From Pseudomonadota bacterium (GTDB lineage Bacteria > Pseudomonadota > Alphaproteobacteria > Rhodobacterales > Rhodobacteraceae), in contig JAIUPD010000001.1 of assembly GCA_020161615.1 (NCBI GenBank), positions 248,001 to 312,000 of the forward strand: DNA of 64,000 bases, in the 5' to 3' direction. How positions within the stretch are numbered: position 1 is the first letter of the stretch; every line of letters starts with the position of its first letter. This document shows positions 61,608-64,000 of the stretch, piece after piece. The notes beneath the pieces are model-generated. The model worked only from the letters and a program-made list of their open reading frames with translations, searched no databases and was not told the origin of the DNA. Both the position numbers and the translations under genes were made by a program.

Positions 61608-64000
61608 TTGGCACTCGACACCCTTTACAGCATTGGCACCATCAGCGTCGGGGCGGGCAGCACCACCGTCACCGGGGTCGGCACCGCCTGGAACACCTCG
61701 AACACGCGGCAGGGCGACGATTTCCGTGCGCTTGGCCTCACGGTGCCGATCGCCTCGATCGACAGCGCCACCCAGATCACCCTGGCCCGGCCCTGGCCCG
61801 GGGCGGCGATCGCCGCCGGCAACTACGATATCCGGCAGATCGACGACGGTGCGCGTGCGCTGACGGCGGCCAATATCATGCGCCAGTCGCTCGGCTCGGG
61901 CACGCTGACCTCGCTGGCGGCGCTGACCAGCGGGGCCAATCTGCTGCCCTATTGGAGCGGCGTCGGCGTCATGGCGACCACGCCGCTTTCGGCCGCCGCC
62001 CGGACCCTGCTGGCAGGGGCCTCGGTCGCGGCCATGCGCGATGTCCTGGAGGTCGGCACCCCGGAGGACTATGCCACGGCCGAGGATGTCGAGCGGATCG
62101 AGGGCGGCCTGACGCTCGCGGCGCTGGCCGCGAGCAAGGCGGTCACGGCGGTGGATGTCCTGGTCTATGACACCAGCCGCGACAGCGGTGGCGGGGCCTG
62201 GCGCAAGCGCTGCCAGCACACGAGCTGGTGGAACGAGACCCTGAACACCGCCACCCGCGGCGCGCGGCGGGAGTTTCCGGCGGTGGCGGTGATCGTCGCC
62301 GAGGCGGCGAAGATCACCATCCATGACGGCGACGATCCGGCGCTGCCGATGTGGCGCGTGCTGGATTTCACCGGCTACAGCCTGAAGGCCATCGCCGCGC
62401 GGAATGGCCAGATCGCGGTGGCGCTGGCGGCGAACGGGCTCTCGGTCCTCGATCTGCCGGGCGATGCGCTGGCGGTTTCGCCGCGCTTCACCACCGCCAC
62501 CACGCCTGCCATCGTCAGCAACGCCACCCATGACGTTGCCATGACCGTCCTGCCCGGTGCGCCGGCCGATCCAGTCGCCGGCCTGCCAGTCCCGACCATC
62601 GCCCTGGCCACCGCCGTGGGCGTTTCGGTGATCAAGGACGACGGCAGCGTCGTCGATATCGCCTATTCCACCTATTCGGTCACCACCCGCGTGGCCTTTC
62701 GCGCCGACGGCGCCCTGGTCTTTTCCACCGGCGCCGCTGCCAGCACGCAGGGCTGGATCCATGTGTTCCGCCGGATCCCCGCTTCCGATGTGCTGGAGAC
62801 CAATGGCTATGCCAAGGGTGCATCGGACGAGCATTATACCGCGCTCTACAACACGGCCTACTTCCTCGACCTGCAATGGCCCGCGTTGTCGGTCAACAGC
62901 GCCGTCACCTGCCTCCTCCCGGATGCCTGGGGCGGGGCGCAGAACCTGATCCGGTTGGCGCCCAATCCCTCGGCCCCGTCGAGGGGGATGCTGGCCGCCA
63001 TCACCGCCAGCCACAACAGCGGCTGGATGGTCGGCGCGACCAAGGGCGCCTTCCTGTCGTCGACCGACAGCGCCGCGCTGGTCGGATCGGGCGAGCTGGT
63101 GACCAACGGCACCTTCGACACGGACCTGACCGGCTGGACGGCGGCAACGCCGGAAACGGTGCTGACCCACAATGCTGGCCGCATCCGGGTCGCAAGCAAC
63201 ACCGCCGGCGTATATGGCAAGGCAGCGGCAACCATCCCGACCGTCATCGGCAAGACCTATGTCCTGCAGCTTGAGGGCTTTGCCGGGACCGGTTCGCCCT
63301 ATGTCTATGTCGGGTCGAGCGCCGGCGCGTCGAACTATGCCGCCGCTGCACCCAGTGCTGGACCCATCACCTTTATCGCGTTGACGGCCACGACCCATAT
63401 CACCCTCTTCAGCAGTGGGGCGCTCGGCGTCTCCTACAGCGAGTACGACAACGTTTCGGTCAAGCTCGTGGATCCCGACCGCTCGACCGGCGCCCGGGGC
63501 ATGATCGCGCACGGCACCCTGACCCGGACGGCGGTCGCGACCGGGGCGCAACTGATGGGCTACAGCGGCTGGTCGGCGGCCAATTACCTGGAGCAGCCCT
63601 ATAACGCGGCGCTCGACTTCGGGACCGGCGATTTCTGCGTCATGGGATGGGTCAATTACCCCGCCGGGGGGGCGCAATATCTCTTCGCCCGGCAGGACGC
63701 TGCCCAATCTGGCCCGCGGCTGCGGATCTACACCGGCGGCGGGTCCATCACCGTCAGCTCGAACGGGGCAACGTTGACCGGGACGCAGGCGCTGACGGTC
63801 GGGGTCTGGGCGCATGTGGTCTATCTGCGGAAGGACGGGGTGGCCCAGCTCTATCTGAACGGGCGGCTGCATCTGTCGACCGCAGATACGGCGAGCATCA
63901 CCAATACCAGCGCGGTGACGCGGCTGGGCGTCAATGTGAACGGGGCGTTCCCGTTAACGGCGGGCTCGCTCGCCCTCTGGCGGATCGGCGCGACGGCGCC
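61608..64000 (+). CDS. Tail protein with lectin-like (LamG) domain, cut by window edge
   Basis: At least 797 codons, open to the right edge with no stop. There is no ATG at the start; TTG 61608 with GGAGG five bases upstream is the likely start, and the first residues (ALDTLYSIGTISVGAGSTTV) are the standard beginning of phage tail fibre proteins. Around 63100 a jelly-roll-like section reads GELVTNGTFDTDLTGWTAAT; around 63620-63850 a concanavalin-A/LamG-like domain reads LDFGTGDFCVMGWVNYP ... VGVWAHVVYLRKDGVAQLYL and NGRLHLST. Both are sugar-binding folds, so this is a strong candidate for host-surface recognition. Confidence 0.85.
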   Translation, partial: MALDTLYSIGTISVGAGSTTVTGVGTAWNTSNTRQGDDFRALGLTVPIASIDSATQITLARPWPGAAIAAGNYDIRQIDDGARALTAANIMRQSLGSGTLTSLAALTSGANLLPYWSGVGVMATTPLSAAARTLLAGASVAAMRDVLEVGTPEDYATAEDVERIEGGLTLAALAASKAVTAVDVLVYDTSRDSGGGAWRKRCQHTSWWNETLNTATRGARREFPAVAVIVAEAAKITIHDGDDPALPMWRVLDFTGYSLKAIAARNGQIAVALAANGLSVLDLPGDALAVSPRFTTATTPAIVSNATHDVAMTVLPGAPADPVAGLPVPTIALATAVGVSVIKDDGSVVDIAYSTYSVTTRVAFRADGALVFSTGAAASTQGWIHVFRRIPASDVLETNGYAKGASDEHYTALYNTAYFLDLQWPALSVNSAVTCLLPDAWGGAQNLIRLAPNPSAPSRGMLAAITASHNSGWMVGATKGAFLSSTDSAALVGSGELVTNGTFDTDLTGWTAATPETVLTHNAGRIRVASNTAGVYGKAAATIPTVIGKTYVLQLEGFAGTGSPYVYVGSSAGASNYAAAAPSAGPITFIALTATTHITLFSSGALGVSYSEYDNVSVKLVDPDRSTGARGMIAHGTLTRTAVATGAQLMGYSGWSAANYLEQPYNAALDFGTGDFCVMGWVNYPAGGAQYLFARQDAAQSGPRLRIYTGGGSITVSSNGATLTGTQALTVGVWAHVVYLRKDGVAQLYLNGRLHLSTADTASITNTSAVTRLGVNVNGAFPLTAGSLALWRIGATA

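Larger units (their letters stand above)
24098..64000. mobile_element. Temperate siphophage-type prophage, right end outside window
   Basis: From the 3' end of tRNA-Leu to the right edge every gene fits one prophage: integrase, immunity region, replication genes, terminase, portal, capsid, tail tube, tape measure and fibres. There are at least 39.9 kb. The long tape measure, tail tube and absence of sheath genes indicate a long non-contractile tail. No lysis genes and no second copy of the tRNA 3' end are seen, so the element continues beyond the window. All modules appear intact. Confidence 0.95.

Noticed and set aside
61197-63872. 891-residue minus-strand frame near the right edge
   Set aside because: It spans two plus-strand tail genes with clear tail-fibre and lectin-like content, and runs against the direction of the late operon.
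24098-64000. The element considered as a gene transfer agent
   Set aside because: It has an integrase, repressor, operators, replication genes and a lambda-type terminase, and the order does not match the RcGTA cluster. It is a temperate phage.

Overview
The window is high-GC alphaproteobacterial chromosome, most likely from the order Rhodobacterales (Paracoccaceae). The evidence is the linkage of propionyl-CoA carboxylase to methylmalonyl-CoA mutase, the ferredoxin / PerM-like permease / HdaA / polyphosphate kinase / exopolyphosphatase run, and the style of the prophage genes. I cannot name the genus. There are two parts: about 24 kb of ordinary chromosome (1-24.1 kb), and a temperate siphophage-type prophage that starts at the 3' end of a tRNA-Leu gene and runs past the right edge, so its right end, attR and any lysis genes are not seen.

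Chromosomal part. 1-3.8 kb: the end of pccA, a convergent secreted DUF4174 protein and mcmA (propionyl-CoA to succinyl-CoA). 3.9-7.4 kb: small accessory genes (GST-like, VOC, GNAT, TerB/J-domain, SH3-like, secreted hypothetical). 7.4-13.5 kb, minus strand: ferredoxin, AI-2E/PerM permease, hdaA, ppk and ppx packed as one operon. 13.7-14.8 kb: a peptidoglycan-binding lipoprotein convergent with riboflavin synthase. 14.9-19.6 kb: capsule genes kpsS, a Wza/KpsD-type outer-membrane export lipoprotein and kpsC. 19.7-24 kb: an acyl-CoA synthetase, a small membrane protein and acetoacetyl-CoA synthetase.

Prophage part. Left arm (24.2-28.7 kb, minus strand): integrase, small genes, a 616-aa ParB-domain protein and an acyl-carrier-protein-like gene, read from a promoter with an operator in its spacer. 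Immunity region (28.7-30.3 kb): a LexA/S24-type repressor, a lipoprotein and a Cro-like gene, with five related 18-bp operators. Early right arm (30.3-38.3 kb): CII-like and winged-helix regulators, zinc-finger/Toprim primase, a possible sliding-clamp-like protein, a D5-type primase-helicase, a non-coding repeat block that looks like an origin, and a possible late regulator. Late operon (38.5 kb to the edge): small and large terminase, gpW-like connector, lambda-type portal, S49 protease with a nested scaffold start, decoration protein, Mu gpT-type capsid protein, connectors, tail tube, tail chaperones joined by a -1 frameshift, tape measure, tail-tip proteins, a 2,332-aa tip/fibre protein with thirteen full 42-residue repeats, and receptor-binding candidates ending in a lectin-like protein cut by the edge.

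Most late genes overlap by ATGA or TAATG, which suggests strong translational coupling. The items most worth checking are the phage acyl carrier protein, the operator network, the frameshift that adds a four-cysteine motif, the origin-like repeats and the promoter-hairpin-repeat region before the terminase. All family names come from reading motifs by eye; no search was run.
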